A stretch of 6,589 nucleotides of DNA from CAZWUL01 sp964636625 (lineage in GTDB: Bacteria; Atribacterota; Phoenicimicrobiia; Phoenicimicrobiales; Stramentimicrobiaceae), in assembly GCA_964636625.1 (NCBI GenBank), contig CAZWUL010000059.1, positions 1 to 6,589 of the forward strand, read 5' to 3'. A model generated the notes under the pieces. That model saw nothing but the letters and a program-made list of their open reading frames with translations. It was not told where the DNA came from and did not search any database. Shown piece after piece: positions 5,912 through 6,589 of the stretch (its first letter is position 1; every line of letters starts with the position of its first letter). Position numbers and translations under genes: made by a program.

Positions 5912-6529
5912 TCAGGTAAGATAAAAGAGGATACCTAAAAAGTGAGAAATACTTCCACCAAGGACAAAAAGGTGCCAGATAGTGTGGTGATAGGGTATTT
6001 TAGGTGTAAAAAAGAAGAATATTCCCAGCAAATAAAATAATCCTCCCGCGATAATCCACAGTAACATATTTATGGGTATGCTCATAAGCAGCGGTTTAAT
6101 TGCGGCAAGAATTAATAATCCCATTACAATATAGAGTATTACTGAAATAACCTGAGTTTTTTTAAAAAAGAAAGCCTTCATAGATATGCCTATTAGTGCA
6201 ATACCCCACACTAATCCAAAAAGAGTCCACCCCCACGAACCGCGTAATGAAATGAGTGTAATTGGTGTATAGGAACCGGCAATCAAAAGGTATATTGCCG
6301 AATGATCAAATACCTGAAAAGTCCTTTTTATTTTAGTCTCTGGCAATCCGTGGTAAATAGTGGAGGCAAGATACAAAGTTATCAGGGTTGTTCCATAGAT
6401 AGTAAAACTTATTATTTGCCAGATATTGCCTTTTGTAATAGCTATAAAAAGAAGAACTATGAAGCCAGCAACACTTAATATTGTTCCGATTCCATGAGTA
6501 ATCGTATTAGCTTTTTCCTGATAAGCCAT
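5912..6529 (-). CDS. trhA: PAQR/hemolysin III family membrane protein (TrhA-like); start uncertain
   Basis: The 205-residue protein has about seven membrane helices and the full motif set of the hemolysin III/PAQR family, whose bacterial members are linked to membrane homeostasis and whose fold resembles ceramidase-like zinc hydrolases and adiponectin receptors. Visible motifs are NTITHGIG at 8-15, SxxxH (S56, H60) in the second helix, DHSAIY at 75-80, and HxxxH (H182, H186) followed by H196 in the last helix. H60, H182 and H186 are the expected zinc ligands, and D75 and S56 complete the site. All are present. The 'hemolysin' name does not imply a toxin. The ATG at 6529 gives a normal family length but has no recognisable Shine-Dalgarno site, and the frame stays open for 20 more codons to the window end. 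The true start may therefore be upstream. It precedes lspA by about 120 bases on the same strand. Confidence 0.9.
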   Translation of the reverse strand: MAYQEKANTITHGIGTILSVAGFIVLLFIAITKGNIWQIISFTIYGTTLITLYLASTIYHGLPETKIKRTFQVFDHSAIYLLIAGSYTPITLISLRGSWGWTLFGLVWGIALIGISMKAFFFKKTQVISVILYIVMGLLILAAIKPLLMSIPINMLLWIIAGGLFYLLGIFFFFTPKIPYHHTIWHLFVLGGSISHFLGILFYLT

Positions 6530-6589
6530 GTTTGTGGCTGCAATGGAAGCATTTTTTGTTGCATTATTTACCAGGGTATCTATGAAATA

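Overview
The window reads as an ordinary chromosomal stretch from an AT-rich bacterium (about one third G+C by eye). Several genes have purine-rich Shine-Dalgarno sites, the clearest being AGGAGGT before the dodecin gene. An adenosylcobalamin-dependent (class II) ribonucleotide reductase, a YugP-type membrane metallopeptidase and a SecE2-like dodecin fit a low-GC anaerobic or facultative lineage, such as Firmicutes/Clostridia-like or Atribacterota-like bacteria. That placement is an inference; nothing here fixes the phylum. No phage, transposon, CRISPR, tRNA or rRNA sequence was recognised.

Layout. Bases 1-755 (+) hold the 3' part of a dacB-type D-Ala-D-Ala carboxypeptidase (PBP4, peptidase family S13), cut by the window edge. 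A 198-base gap follows, with a TATAAT box and a 10-base-period direct repeat. Bases 954-1571 (+) encode a six-helix ferric-reductase-like b-heme membrane protein without a flavin domain. Bases 1679-2362 (+) encode a YugP-family membrane zinc metallopeptidase. Bases 2525-4864 (+) encode the class II ribonucleotide reductase NrdJ with an N-terminal ATP-cone, closed by an intrinsic terminator. Bases 5004-5210 (+) encode a small dodecin with its own likely promoter and a palindrome over it. On the minus strand, converging on the dodecin gene, lie lspA (lipoprotein signal peptidase, 5792-5268) with its own good promoter, and upstream of it a PAQR/hemolysin III family membrane protein (6529-5912) whose true start may lie beyond the window.

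How the genes relate. Gaps of 100-200 bases, separate ribosome sites and the terminator after nrdJ suggest mostly single-gene transcription units rather than one operon. The common theme is cell envelope and housekeeping: peptidoglycan trimming (DacB), membrane proteolysis (YugP-like), lipoprotein maturation (LspA), membrane homeostasis (PAQR), membrane electron transfer (b-heme protein), dNTP supply (NrdJ) and a storage or binding cage (dodecin). I found no convincing new multi-gene system. The observations most worth following are residue-level departures in the dodecin, the YugP-like peptidase and DacB, the palindrome at the dodecin promoter, and the unresolved start of the PAQR gene.
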